From: DLKC01 sp002478885
GTDB lineage: Bacteria; Bacteroidota; Bacteroidia; Chitinophagales; Chitinophagaceae
Reading direction: 5' to 3'
Length of the DNA: 64,000 nt
Assembly: GCA_046329585.1 (NCBI GenBank)
Contig: JAXLUI010000001.1
Span: 1,364,001 to 1,428,000 of the forward strand
Below are positions 35,409-45,241 of the stretch, in pieces (position 1 is the first letter of the stretch; each line of letters starts with the position of its first letter). Made by a program: the position numbers and the translations under genes. The notes beneath the pieces are model-generated. The model saw only the letters and a list, made by a program, of their open reading frames with translations. It did not search any database and was not told the origin of the DNA.

Positions 35409-36097
35409 CCCATACCTCTTACCGAATGAAAGTGCCGGGGGTTGCGGCTGTCCTCTTCAAAATATTTGCGGAAGTTGAGAATAAAATTATCGATTGTTCG
35501 GGTTGTGGGGTATACGTTATATCCCCAAACCATCTGCAATATTTTCTCGCGTGTCACCACCTCGTTTTTATTTTCAATCAGTAGCTTCAGCAACATGATC
35601 TCTTTTTTGCTGAGATCAATCTGTTCGCCATTTCTTGTTGTTGCCTGCTGGGCTTTAAAATCTATTTTATTGCCTTTAAAGCTGTAATCTTCCCCAACAG
35701 ATTCTTTTTCTTTAATTCGTTTGTCTTTTCTTATCAGTTTTTGAACGCGCAGCAGAAGCTCTTCGAGATTAAACGGTTTGGTAAGATAATCGTCAGCGCC
35801 TTTCTTAAGGCCAAGCACCCTGTCGCTACCGCTGTTCTTCGCGCTGAGAATAAGGATGGGTACATCATTTTGTTGCACACGTATGTTTTCAGTAACGGTA
35901 ATACCATCTATACCCGGCAGCATGATGTCCATAATGATGAGATCAAAATATTCAAGCTGCACAAGCTTTAAAGCATCTGTACCGGTAAAGGCAGAGCTTA
36001 CTTCATATCCTTCCAGCTCAAGGTTAAGCTTTAATGCTTCATGAAGATGCTCTTCATCTTCCACCAGTAGAATACTTGCTTTTTGTTCGTTGGCCAT
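35390..36097 (-). CDS. OmpR-family response regulator
   Basis: A 235-residue cytoplasmic regulator. The receiver domain has ILLVEDEE at its start, phosphoacceptor Asp57 in LIIMDIMLPG, and the switch Lys in LTKPFN. The winged-helix DNA-binding domain follows, with LSKKEIMLLKLLIE and RGMGYKFTD. It is the partner of the kinase whose stop lies 5 bases upstream. ATG 36097 is chosen as it starts just before the receiver; the longer frame lies inside the kinase gene. Its last 19 bases overlap the end of the convergent BatD-like gene. Confidence 0.93.
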   Translation of the reverse strand: MANEQKASILLVEDEEHLHEALKLNLELEGYEVSSAFTGTDALKLVQLEYFDLIIMDIMLPGIDGITVTENIRVQQNDVPILILSAKNSGSDRVLGLKKGADDYLTKPFNLEELLLRVQKLIRKDKRIKEKESVGEDYSFKGNKIDFKAQQATTRNGEQIDLSKKEIMLLKLLIENKNEVVTREKILQMVWGYNVYPTTRTIDNFILNFRKYFEEDSRNPRHFHSVRGMGYKFTD

Positions 36098-36102
36098 AGT
36101 GT

Positions 36103-37074
36103 TTACAATGTTACAGAAAATACAGAACCCTGCGGCTGATTGTCTCTGACAGTGATGAATCCCCGGTGATCCGAAACGATCTTCCGGCAAAGATAAAGCC
36201 CCAGCCCTGTGCCCTTCGCCGACCTCGTATTTTCATTACCTGACCGGTAAAATTTTTCAAATATCTTTTTCTTTTCGGCATCGCTTACACCTTCCCCCTC
36301 GTCTGCAACTTCTATCAATGCTTTCCCGCGTGCCGAGCTTACCATAATAGTCACCGACTTATCCTTCGCTGAATATTTGATAGCGTTGCCTACAAGATTA
36401 TTCAGCAACAACTGCAAAAGCGTGGCCTCCCCTTCAACCATCACATCTTCATTGATATTCGTTCTTATTGTTCTTTGAGGGAAACGCTGAACAAACTCAT
36501 CGGCGCAATGCCGGGTGAGTTCACTCAGGTTTACAACCTGCTTGTTGAGAGAGTAGTTACCTGAGTCGAGTTGGGAAGCGATGAGTATATTATTGGTTAA
36601 CTCGTTAAGCCGGTATGTTTCCAGGATGGCATTAGACAGCAATTTCTGTTGCTGTGCTTCATCCAGTTTTCTTCGCTGCAGGGTTTCCAGGTTAAGCCTC
36701 GTAACAGCGATTGGCGTTTTCAATTCATGGGTTACTGCCATCATAAAATTTTGCTGTTGCTGCGACAACCTTATCTGCTTGCGCACTGCCCTGTATACAA
36801 ATATGGCTCCAATAACAATCAGCACAAAGAAAGTGCTGCCCTCTCCTACATACTGCGCTGTCTTTCGAACAGTCTCTTCCCGTATAACTGCCAGCTTTTG
36901 ATTGTATGCAGGATCCTCTTTATGCAATTCCTCCACGCGGTAACCATACATACGGTTATTCTGTGTTTCCAATGCTATAAACCACCATACCAGCGCTGCT
37001 ACGATATATATTAGCAGGAACCAGTACGTAACAGTAATAAATGCAAGTTTTTGTTTTTTCAGTCGGTTGATCAT
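36103..37074 (-). CDS. sensor histidine kinase
   Basis: A 323-residue membrane kinase. Two transmembrane helices (about 14-35 and 81-97) enclose a short periplasmic domain of about 45 residues. The H-box is VTHELKTP with His116. The N-box (NLVGNAIKYS), DEGEGVS and GTGLGLYLCRK belong to the ATPase domain. It would phosphorylate the response regulator encoded next. The sensed signal is unknown; the small periplasmic loop has no recognisable fold. Confidence 0.93.
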   Translation of the reverse strand: MINRLKKQKLAFITVTYWFLLIYIVAALVWWFIALETQNNRMYGYRVEELHKEDPAYNQKLAVIREETVRKTAQYVGEGSTFFVLIVIGAIFVYRAVRKQIRLSQQQQNFMMAVTHELKTPIAVTRLNLETLQRRKLDEAQQQKLLSNAILETYRLNELTNNILIASQLDSGNYSLNKQVVNLSELTRHCADEFVQRFPQRTIRTNINEDVMVEGEATLLQLLLNNLVGNAIKYSAKDKSVTIMVSSARGKALIEVADEGEGVSDAEKKKIFEKFYRSGNENTRSAKGTGLGLYLCRKIVSDHRGFITVRDNQPQGSVFSVTL

Positions 37075-37214
37075 TCGATGAAATTATACACAGCAAACGT
37101 TTGCAAACATCAGGCAAATGTATAACTGTATTTCTTTTTACTTACTTCACCTAAAGGAAACTATTCTTTATTATATTTAGTATCCATTTAACCGACAACA
37201 ATAACCGATTGCAT

Positions 37215-38570
37215 ATGACCTTCAAAAAACCGAAGCTAACATTCAGCCAGATCATAAACATGAATGTGGGCTTCTTCGGTATACAATACAGTTTTGGGCT
37301 CCAGCAAACAGCGGTAAACCCCTTGTTTTCTTTCCTGCATGCAAGACCGGAAGAACTTCCTTTGCTCAACCTGGCCGGTCCCGTTACCGGCCTGCTGATA
37401 CAACCATTGATTGGGGCATTGAGCGATAAAACATGGAGCCCTAAATGGGGGCGCCGTAAGCCATATTTTTTACTTGGTGCAATCGGGTGCAGCCTTTGCC
37501 TTTTTCTTTTTCCCTTCAGCAGCGCACTTTGGATGGCAGTAGGTTTACTTTGGTTGCTGGATGCTTCCAACAATACAGCAATGGAGCCTTATCGCGCATT
37601 CATCGCAGACAAATTACCGGAAGAACAGCGGGCGCTTGGTTTCCTCACCCAAAGTTTCTTCACCGGCTTTGGCATTACGCTTGCAAATATTTCATTATTC
37701 GTTTTCCAGAAGATCATCACAGGCGAGTCTATTGCCGACGATGGGCAAAGCGGCATCCCTTATTGGGTATACGGCTCTTTTTTTGTTGGTGCAGTTTGCT
37801 CAATAGGTTCGGTGCTTTGGTCAGTTTCCAAAACCCCGGAAATACCGCCAACAGCAGAAGAACTGGAAAAAATGAAGCAGCACAAGGGCGGCCTGTTTGA
37901 CCCGGTTATAGAAATTATTTCTGCGATAAAGGACATGCCCAAAACACTCTGGCAAATCGCGCTGGTATACCTTTTTCAATGGTATGCCATGTTTTGCTAC
38001 TGGCAGTTCATTTCGCATAGCATCGCAAAATCGGTTTGGCATACCAGCATGGAAGAAAACAAATCCCTCTACGAAGAAGCCGTTGGTTGGACTGGTCTCG
38101 TTAACGGCTTTTATAATATCGTAACTTTTCTTTCTGCCTTTGCGCTAGTTGGCCTGGCCCGCAAATACGGGGCGAAATACGTGCATGCCACATGCTTGTT
38201 GCTCGCGGCAATTTCGTTGATGATATTACCCCATATCGATAACAAATACCTGGTCTTTGCGCCCATGGTCGGGTTTGGTATAGCATGGGCAAGTATGATG
38301 GGGGTGCCATACATTATGGTTGTAAGCAGCGTACCAAAAGAACGTTATGGCGTATACATGGGAATTGTAAATATGATGATTGTTACCCCCATGATACTCC
38401 AGAACCTTACATTTGGTTGGGTTTACAAAACGTTCCTCGGCGACAACCCAACGAACGCGATATTGTTTGCGGGCGCATTACTATTGCTTGCTTCACTGGC
38501 AACACTGCTGATAAAAGTGGCAAAGTCCACAGAAGAAATTGATGTATCCATGAGCCGAGGCGGACATTAG
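37215..38570 (+). CDS. MFS sugar transporter, SLC45/GPH-like
   Basis: A protein of about 451 residues with around twelve membrane helices. The loop motif KWGRRKPYFLLGA after helix 2-3 and NPLFSFLHA near the start are typical of the SLC45-like sucrose and maltose symporters of Bacteroidota. It would carry a disaccharide with protons across the inner membrane. The next two genes on the same strand encode a PfkB-type sugar kinase and an amylosucrase, so sucrose is the likely cargo. The start is ATG 37215; a TTG two codons up is less likely. Confidence 0.85.
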   Translation: MTFKKPKLTFSQIINMNVGFFGIQYSFGLQQTAVNPLFSFLHARPEELPLLNLAGPVTGLLIQPLIGALSDKTWSPKWGRRKPYFLLGAIGCSLCLFLFPFSSALWMAVGLLWLLDASNNTAMEPYRAFIADKLPEEQRALGFLTQSFFTGFGITLANISLFVFQKIITGESIADDGQSGIPYWVYGSFFVGAVCSIGSVLWSVSKTPEIPPTAEELEKMKQHKGGLFDPVIEIISAIKDMPKTLWQIALVYLFQWYAMFCYWQFISHSIAKSVWHTSMEENKSLYEEAVGWTGLVNGFYNIVTFLSAFALVGLARKYGAKYVHATCLLLAAISLMILPHIDNKYLVFAPMVGFGIAWASMMGVPYIMVVSSVPKERYGVYMGIVNMMIVTPMILQNLTFGWVYKTFLGDNPTNAILFAGALLLLASLATLLIKVAKSTEEIDVSMSRGGH

Positions 38571-38650
38571 AATCAGCATGGAACGTAACAACCTGAAAAG
38601 TATAAAAAACATTGTTTTTCGACCAAACAACAGAACAGACAGGCGGCTTT

Positions 38651-38804
38651 CGTTGCGTCGCACGCTTGTGCACCAGGTTCCTGACTCGCCAAAGAAATAC
38701 ACTTGGAAGCACACGGCAAGATTTATGTGCGACGGGTAACAATAAAAACAAACGTCGCTGAACATTGATCAGAACGCACAAGTGAGTGACACAACAGGTG
38801 ATGC
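38651..38804. repeat. inverted repeat pair in the 310-base gap before the sugar kinase
   Basis: The left arm (38651-38671, minus strand, form A) reads GCACAAGCGTGCGACGCAAC. The right arm (38776-38804, plus strand, form B) reads GCACAAGTGAGTGACACAAC then AGGTGATGC. A fragment TGTGCGACGGGTAAC lies between them near 38727. No gene was found in 38571-38880. Confidence 0.7.
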
Positions 38805-38880
38805 ACAAAGTATCAAAAGTTTGTTTCAAAAAATAAATATTATTGCTTATAAAATTAAAACGCTTTGAGGCAAAAGTCAT

Positions 38881-39834
38881 ATGAAAAAAATACTCTGCAT
38901 TGGTGAAGCATTGATCGATATGATATGCACCGACAAAGGCAAGTCGCTGAACCAAGGAAATAATTTTTTAAAGAAGGCAGGTGGTGCACCAACCAATGTG
39001 GCCGCGGCTATAGCAGCGCTGGGCGGGCAGGTAGAACTCGCGGCCAAAGTGGGTGTGGATCCCTTCGGCAAACACCTCGTAGAAGTAATGCAGTCGTTTG
39101 GCGTTTCAACGCGCTGGGTACTGCAGGATGAAAATTATTTTACCACTTTCGCATTCGTTTCCCTGATGGAAAGCGGTGAACGGGACTTTTATTTTAACCG
39201 CGGTGCAGATGGACAACTCAGCAGGCAGGAAGTAGAAGATATTAACCTCGAGGAGTTTTCGATCATCCATTTTGGATCGGCAACAGGTTTTCTACCAGGC
39301 CCGTTGCAGGCAGCTTACGCAGGTCTTATGCAAAAAGCTTTGCAGCACGATATTTTTATCAGTTTCGACCCCAACTACCGGCATTTATTGTTTAGCAACG
39401 ACACCCAAAACTTCATCGATCAAAGCCTGAATTTTATAGAAAGCTGTCATTTTTTCAAAGTGAGCGACGAAGAAGCCATGCTTATAACAGGTAAGGCAAC
39501 GCTTGAAGATGCGGTTCGCGAACTGCAGCAGAGATCGCACGCCACATTTGCAATAACGCTAGGAAAAGACGGCACTTTGCTTAGTTACAACAACGGAGTG
39601 GTCGTTATTCCAAGTATCCCTGTTAACCCGGTTGATACGACCGGGGCAGGTGATGCTTTTGTTGGTGCAGTGTTGTATCAACTCAATAACAACCCGGTTA
39701 ACGAAATGAAAATGCTTTCAGCAAGTGGCTGGCAACAAATAGTGCTTAATGCAAACAAGGCAGGCGCTAGAACCTGTGAATATATGGGAGCAATGGAAGC
39801 CTTTAAACATTTAAGTAATGATATTTTTAAATAA
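38881..39834 (+). CDS. PfkB-family carbohydrate kinase, likely fructokinase
   Basis: A 317-residue ribokinase-fold enzyme. The first PfkB signature is GGAPTNVAAAIAALGG near residue 34, and the second is DTTGAGDAFVGAV with catalytic Asp259. SFDPNYRHLL is also typical. Amylosucrase releases fructose from sucrose, and its gene follows 85 bases downstream, so fructose is the likely substrate, giving fructose 6-phosphate. Other sugars cannot be excluded from sequence alone. Confidence 0.88.
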   Translation: MKKILCIGEALIDMICTDKGKSLNQGNNFLKKAGGAPTNVAAAIAALGGQVELAAKVGVDPFGKHLVEVMQSFGVSTRWVLQDENYFTTFAFVSLMESGERDFYFNRGADGQLSRQEVEDINLEEFSIIHFGSATGFLPGPLQAAYAGLMQKALQHDIFISFDPNYRHLLFSNDTQNFIDQSLNFIESCHFFKVSDEEAMLITGKATLEDAVRELQQRSHATFAITLGKDGTLLSYNNGVVVIPSIPVNPVDTTGAGDAFVGAVLYQLNNNPVNEMKMLSASGWQQIVLNANKAGARTCEYMGAMEAFKHLSNDIFK

Positions 39835-39919
39835 GCTATTCTTGTAAAACGGCAGCCAATGACCTTAATACAACCTCTCCGCCGGGCACTTTTGGAAGAG
39901 GTGCTAAAACCCAGTATGT

Positions 39920-41872
39920 ATGTATAATTACCAACTTCACCAGCAATTACAAAAAGCGCTGAAAGAAAAAGAGGCGGGCATTAATATTGCAGGTAAAGAC
40001 AATTTGTTTTACACAAGATTTGTTGCCAACCTCGCCTCAATCTACGACCTGTATACCGAACTCTACGGGGGCCATAAAAAAGCAGCACAGGATTTTGAAC
40101 AACTCATTCACGTTATTGCAACCGCTTATATTGAACGAAGTACCCTACTGAAAAACCGTGATGCAGTTAAGCAGCAACAGGGCAATTGGTATCTCAGCAA
40201 CCAGATAGCAGGCATGAGTTTGTATGTCGACCGGTTTTGCGGCAACCTGGAAAACCTTGCAGGCAAGCTCGACTATTTCGAAAAGCTCGGCGTAAACTTT
40301 TTACACCTGATGCCAATATTTGAAAGCCCCGAAGGCGAGAGCGATGGTGGCTATGCAGTATCTGATTTCAGGACTGTTGATAAGCGCTTTGGCAACATCA
40401 CAGACATGCAGGCACTGCAACAAAAAATGGGTGAAGCCGGCATGTACCTTATGATTGATATTGTGCTCAACCATACATCGCACCATCACGAATGGGCAAA
40501 AAAAGCAAAAGCAGGGGATACCTATTACCAGGACTTCTTTTACATGTTCAACGATCGCTACCTGCCCGACCAGTTCGAAAAAACAATGCCTGAAATTTTT
40601 CCTGAGGCGGCGCCGGGCAGCTTCACATACAATGCTGAAACGGGCAAATGGGTTATGACGGTCTTTCACAATTACCAATGGGACCTTAATTATACAAATC
40701 CCGATGTATTCCTTGCTATGCTTGGCAATATTTTCTTTTATGCAAATCTTGGAATAGATATACTGCGCATAGATGCACCCGCATTTATCTGGAAACAACT
40801 TGGCACAACCTGCCAGAACCTGCCGCAGGCACATACCATCCTGCGTTTGATAAGACAGTGTGTGCAGGTTGCAACACCCGGCATGGCTTTACTAGGCGAA
40901 GCAATCGTTGCCCCGAAAGAGATCATCAATTATTTTGGAACGGGGGCCTATACCGCAAAAGAGTGCGACTTCGCCTATAACGCCACACACATGGCATTGC
41001 AATGGGATGGTTTGGCGTCCGGCAACATTCGTATAATGATGGCAGCGCAGCACGAAATACTGCGTAAACCATTTGGCGCATCATGGATCACTTATACAAG
41101 GTGCCACGACGATATCGGTTTGGGCTACGATGATTATATGATAGAAAATACCGGCGCCAACGCCTACGAGCACCGCAGGTTTCTAAAAGATTATTACTCC
41201 GGTGCCTACCCTGCCTCTTTTGCCACTGGCGCATTATTTTCGGTAAATCCCAAAACCCAGGATGCGCGTATCAGCGGGTCACTGGCATCGCTTTGCGGGT
41301 TAGAACACGCACTGAAAAAAGCCAGCGGCTATGAAACTGATCTCGCCATAAAAAGAATATTGATGATGCAGGCCCAGAGTTTCTTTCTCGGCGGTGTACC
41401 AATGATCTTTTACGGCGACGAAGCTGGTTATACCAACGATTATTCTTACCTCGCCGACCCCGGCAAAAGCTACGATAACCGTTGGATGCACAGGCCCGTT
41501 ATTAACTGGGAAAAAAATAAACAAACAGAGGTACCTGGCACCATTGAACACCGCATATTCTCTTCCACACAAAAGCTGCTCGCCATTCGCAAAAAGCTCG
41601 ACGTTATTGCAGACAAGAGTAACATCACCTGGTTAACTCCACATAATATTCACGTGGCAGGTTACCTGCGCGCATGGGATGATAAACGCGTTTATTGCCT
41701 CTTCAATTTCAGCGCACAACTCCAGTACCTCACCTGGTACGCGTTCAAGGAACATGGCATGAACCCGGCCCAGTTATTCGACTACTGGGATGAAAAGACT
41801 TATAGCACAGGGCAAGATCATGAATATTTTATTCTGCAGCCCTACGGTTTTTATATACTGGAACCAAAATAG
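39920..41872 (+). CDS. amylosucrase (GH13 subfamily 4-like)
   Basis: A 650-residue cytoplasmic enzyme with no signal peptide. The active site shows a nucleophile Asp285 (DILRIDAPAF), acid/base Glu327 (LLGEAIV) and RCHDD with Asp397/398, positions close to those of Neisseria amylosucrase. GNWYLSNQIAGMSLYVDRF and DGGYAVSDFR are also family marks. It would split sucrose and polymerise the glucosyl unit into an alpha-glucan, releasing fructose for the upstream kinase. A sucrose hydrolase of the same subfamily is the alternative. Family, not exact product, is what the sequence supports. Confidence 0.88.
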   Translation: MYNYQLHQQLQKALKEKEAGINIAGKDNLFYTRFVANLASIYDLYTELYGGHKKAAQDFEQLIHVIATAYIERSTLLKNRDAVKQQQGNWYLSNQIAGMSLYVDRFCGNLENLAGKLDYFEKLGVNFLHLMPIFESPEGESDGGYAVSDFRTVDKRFGNITDMQALQQKMGEAGMYLMIDIVLNHTSHHHEWAKKAKAGDTYYQDFFYMFNDRYLPDQFEKTMPEIFPEAAPGSFTYNAETGKWVMTVFHNYQWDLNYTNPDVFLAMLGNIFFYANLGIDILRIDAPAFIWKQLGTTCQNLPQAHTILRLIRQCVQVATPGMALLGEAIVAPKEIINYFGTGAYTAKECDFAYNATHMALQWDGLASGNIRIMMAAQHEILRKPFGASWITYTRCHDDIGLGYDDYMIENTGANAYEHRRFLKDYYSGAYPASFATGALFSVNPKTQDARISGSLASLCGLEHALKKASGYETDLAIKRILMMQAQSFFLGGVPMIFYGDEAGYTNDYSYLADPGKSYDNRWMHRPVINWEKNKQTEVPGTIEHRIFSSTQKLLAIRKKLDVIADKSNITWLTPHNIHVAGYLRAWDDKRVYCLFNFSAQLQYLTWYAFKEHGMNPAQLFDYWDEKTYSTGQDHEYFILQPYGFYILEPK

Positions 41873-41910
41873 ACTTTTTTGAACCTGGCTTTAGCAAGAT
41901 GCCCGGCTAC

Positions 41911-42048
41911 CGTTGCGTCGCACACTTGTACGGCAAAATAGTTATGAGCTTTTCGCATCGGGGCATTGAGAAATTATTTACAATTATTTTTTGCACTCAG
42001 TTGCGTGGACATCAACAGCACAAGTGTGCGACGCAACAGGCGATGACC
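41911..42048. repeat. inverted repeat pair with perfect 18-bp arms
   Basis: The left arm 41912-41929 is perfectly complementary to ACAAGTGTGCGACGCAAC at 42020-42037. AGGCGATGACC and then GCCGGG follow the right arm, and GCCCGGC precedes the left arm. It lies between the convergent amylosucrase and TPR genes and could act as a two-way terminator. Confidence 0.85.
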
Positions 42049-42072
42049 AGGGATTAAAAGCCGGGGACCAAA

Positions 42073-44079
42073 TTATTTTTTTTCTGTTGGTGGCGGAGGT
42101 TCAAACACCAACGCACCACCTTTCCCGAACAATCGCAACGCGATTTCCTTGCCGGCGCCTTCAGGTTTTTTGAAAATAAGGCGCTCGTTCTTTACGATTG
42201 TTTTCCCGTTTTCACTTCGAACAGTGATTAGCGCCTCGTATGCAGTAGATTTTTTATTAATCACTACAGAAGCCTTGCAGCCGTTGTCGCCAAAAGCAAT
42301 ACTGCAATCTCTTATTTCGCTTTCAATTTTTTTAACGGTCGCAGCATCGGAACCCGAAACAGAAAGCTGCATAGGAATTTTTAAACCGCTAAAAGGGATC
42401 AACTGCGGATATATTTCAAGCAAAGAGCCGCAAAAGTCTGCAAATTTGTTTTGATTGCCATCGCTGCTGTAAGCAGTTGCAAGGCCTTCGAAAACCCTTG
42501 CCATATAAAGTTTTTCATTAGCGGTGTCGAGCAGCGTGGTACGGTTGATTTCTTCAAGATCATTCTTTGCGTCTTTCTCATCGCCTTTCTCATACTTGAA
42601 TTTCGCAGCAAACAGTTTAAAGTAACGTTGCACATTGTTACGCTTGTCGGTCTGCTGGTAGTCCTGGTATTTTTTTATAAAATATTGCGGGCTAAAATCC
42701 TTCATCAGGTACCATGCTTCATCAAAAGACGTTGTTGCTTCTGCACAAAACAGGTCGTACATTAACCGGTTGCGTTCGGGGTTAGCAGAAAGTTGATTCA
42801 CCACAACATATTCCGCCATCTTTTTCTGCGCGCCGTAAACACTGATATTATACAAACTTGAAGGTGAGTACCACCAGCCGCTGTTCAGAAATTTCTCCTG
42901 CGCGACCTTCCTGTCGAGCAACTGAACGCGCAAAAGGTTAATGCTAAAATCGTACTGGCTTTGGGTAAGCGTTGTACCAATGTGCAGCTCTTTAAAATTG
43001 GCAGCTTTGTCAAGTGCGAACTCGGCACTGTCGAGTTGGCCGTCATAGATATAACTTCTTGCCAGCGAAATATTGTACCAGCCAAAACCAGGTGTAGAGC
43101 CACTTTCAGCAATGATGGATTGCGTCATGTTAATAGCATCCTTTGTTTTACCGGCATACACATACAATTCTGGAAGATAATAATAAGGTTCGCGCAGAAA
43201 GTGTCCGTATGCTTTGCCAATATCGTTACTGAAATATTCCGCGGCCGCCGAAAAATTTCCGATCTCACTCATCATGCCGCCAAAATTATTCCACGAGACG
43301 CGGCCACCATCAACAAGCTTTTGATAATAATATTCGCTGCTGTCGTAGTTCTTATTATAACAATGCAACAAGGCAAGGTTGTGGTAAATGGTAAGCATTC
43401 GCTGTTCGGCATTACCTGGGCCAAAAATGGCCTCATTTTCCGCTGCATATTTTTTGATAAAAGCAAGCCCGGCATAACAGGTTTGAAATGCCGCCTTCTC
43501 ATTTTCTTCCACGGAATTTTTAAGATAGCTGCATTGCTTTGATGTAAGAAACCTGTTACGATGAAACATCCATGAGCGCTGGTAAGCAAGATCGAATCCA
43601 AAATCGTTTTTAAAACCGTAGGCCTGTATTTTTTGTATCAGTTCCATTGCCTGCTGTGGCATTTCCACGTTATCGTAACACTCCTTAAGCGCGTTAAAAA
43701 TCATATACAAATCCTGGTAACGCGGAAAATTCTGATACAACGTTTGAAAATCGTTATACAATACACGAAATGTTTTCTGATAGTCTTTATCAATAAGATC
43801 AAATGCTTTCTGCAAGGGTACTGCGGCATTTTTATAACCAAGATAATCTGAACTACGGTCGGCTTTGTACAAGCCCTCATACATCCAGCCAACATAATAT
43901 GTACTGTCGAGCCGTATAAACTCACGGCTTCGCGGCAACGCATCCTTATCGGTCGGAGCTACACCAATGCGCTTTGCATCAATTTCGTAACGCGCCGCAG
44001 CATTCTGCGCAATGGCGGTGAAATGCATCGCGAACAACATCAGCACAAAAAAAATATTATATCTCAGCTTTATGATCAT
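42073..44079 (-). CDS. exported TPR-like protein of unknown function
   Basis: A 668-residue protein. A signal peptide (residues 1-24, ending AIAQ) is followed by many helix pairs with TPR-like spacing, with YHNLALLHCYNKNYDSSEYY as a clear unit. The last 130 residues are different, with SVSGSDAATVKKIESEIRD and a proline run, FEPPPPTEKK, at the tail. I do not know the family. It is the last gene of the DUF58-transglutaminase-MoxR run on the minus strand, 176 bases after moxR, and may work with that group at the envelope. Confidence 0.65.
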   Translation of the reverse strand: MIIKLRYNIFFVLMLFAMHFTAIAQNAAARYEIDAKRIGVAPTDKDALPRSREFIRLDSTYYVGWMYEGLYKADRSSDYLGYKNAAVPLQKAFDLIDKDYQKTFRVLYNDFQTLYQNFPRYQDLYMIFNALKECYDNVEMPQQAMELIQKIQAYGFKNDFGFDLAYQRSWMFHRNRFLTSKQCSYLKNSVEENEKAAFQTCYAGLAFIKKYAAENEAIFGPGNAEQRMLTIYHNLALLHCYNKNYDSSEYYYQKLVDGGRVSWNNFGGMMSEIGNFSAAAEYFSNDIGKAYGHFLREPYYYLPELYVYAGKTKDAINMTQSIIAESGSTPGFGWYNISLARSYIYDGQLDSAEFALDKAANFKELHIGTTLTQSQYDFSINLLRVQLLDRKVAQEKFLNSGWWYSPSSLYNISVYGAQKKMAEYVVVNQLSANPERNRLMYDLFCAEATTSFDEAWYLMKDFSPQYFIKKYQDYQQTDKRNNVQRYFKLFAAKFKYEKGDEKDAKNDLEEINRTTLLDTANEKLYMARVFEGLATAYSSDGNQNKFADFCGSLLEIYPQLIPFSGLKIPMQLSVSGSDAATVKKIESEIRDCSIAFGDNGCKASVVINKKSTAYEALITVRSENGKTIVKNERLIFKKPEGAGKEIALRLFGKGGALVFEPPPPTEKK

Positions 44080-44129
44080 TTTTGTTCAAATATTATTTGC
44101 TTGCCAGCATCTGTTCTTTGTTCAGCTTC

Positions 44130-44230
44130 CGTTGTGTTACTCACTTGTACGGTTGTAATTTCATCCAGCAGACAAAACTACTGCCGATCGCTGTTCTTTT
44201 GCACATGGGCGCGACGCAAGGAACGATGCC
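44130..44230. repeat. inverted repeat pair, mixed forms, between moxR and TPR genes
   Basis: The left arm (44130-44150, minus strand, form B) reads GTACAAGTGAGTAACACAAC. The right arm (44201-44230, plus strand, degenerate form A) reads GCACATGGGCGCGACGCAAG then GAACGATGCC and is followed by GCCGGG. Confidence 0.65.
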
Positions 44231-44255
44231 ATTTGCTCTGGAGCCGGGCCAATAA

Positions 44256-45239
44256 CTATTCACCAATTTTCATTTTACTTAATCTGCCCAATTCACTGTC
44301 AAGAATCGCGGCCAATGCCTTTTGCTTTGCTTCTTTGTTGCGATAGATCAACCTATGATCGAGTACCGCCGACGTGATTTGCTTTAAATCATCTTCGGTA
44401 ACAAAACTGCGGCCGTTGACCAATGCAAACGCCTTTAAGCATTTAAGAAAAGTGATGCCGCTTCTTGTGGAGGCGCCAAGTATAATATCTGGCGTTTTCC
44501 TGGTGGCCCAAACTATGTTGCGCACCGCTTTAATAATCTCCTCATGCACAAATACCTTTTCTGTTTCACGCTGCAGGAATAAAATCTCTTCCATGCTCAA
44601 CACCTGTTCAATATGCTGCAGGTTGTTCTGTATGCCCAGGTAATCTTTGTAAATATCCAGTTCTGTTTCTTCATCCACATAACCGAAAATTATTTTGATG
44701 AAAAAACGATCGAGCTGTGCAGCAGGTAAAGGATAAGTGCCTTCCATCTCGATAGGGTTTTGTGTAGCAATAGCGAAAAACAAATTTTCGAGTTGGTAGG
44801 TAATATCGCCCATCGTTATCTGGTTTTCGGCCATACACTCGAGCAGTGCCGATTGTACTTTTGGCGAGGCACGGTTAATCTCATCTGCCAGCAATACATT
44901 GCAAAACAATGGGCCTTTCTTAAAGATGAATTCCTTTTTTACATCGTCGAAAATATGCGAACCGATGAGATCCATTGGCAGAAGATCGGGCGTAAACTGA
45001 ATGCGTTTAAAGTTGACGCCATGATGGTCTTCCCTTGCGGAAATGCTCTGCGCCAGCGTCTTAGCCATTACCGTTTTACCCGTGCCGGGATTATCTTCCA
45101 TAAGAATATGACCTTTTGCAAGCAGGGCGGTAAGGATAAACTGGATTTGCGTTCTTTTACCGCGAATCACTTTCTCAATATTGTCAACCAGCTTCTGAAT
45201 GTTCTTTAATGCCTCTTCCAGTTGAATTTGCTGCTCCAT
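44256..45239 (-). CDS. MoxR-family AAA+ ATPase
   Basis: A 327-residue ATPase. Walker A is DNPGTGKT (residues 49-56) and Walker B LLADEINRA (Asp119, Glu120). The TGase gene stop is 2 bases upstream. MoxR proteins act with DUF58 and transglutaminase partners in envelope or stress functions, probably as chaperones that activate metal- or VWA-domain proteins. The ATG at 45239 directly follows the upstream gene. Confidence 0.93.
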   Translation of the reverse strand: MEQQIQLEEALKNIQKLVDNIEKVIRGKRTQIQFILTALLAKGHILMEDNPGTGKTVMAKTLAQSISAREDHHGVNFKRIQFTPDLLPMDLIGSHIFDDVKKEFIFKKGPLFCNVLLADEINRASPKVQSALLECMAENQITMGDITYQLENLFFAIATQNPIEMEGTYPLPAAQLDRFFIKIIFGYVDEETELDIYKDYLGIQNNLQHIEQVLSMEEILFLQRETEKVFVHEEIIKAVRNIVWATRKTPDIILGASTRSGITFLKCLKAFALVNGRSFVTEDDLKQITSAVLDHRLIYRNKEAKQKALAAILDSELGRLSKMKIGE

Positions 45240-45241
45240 TG

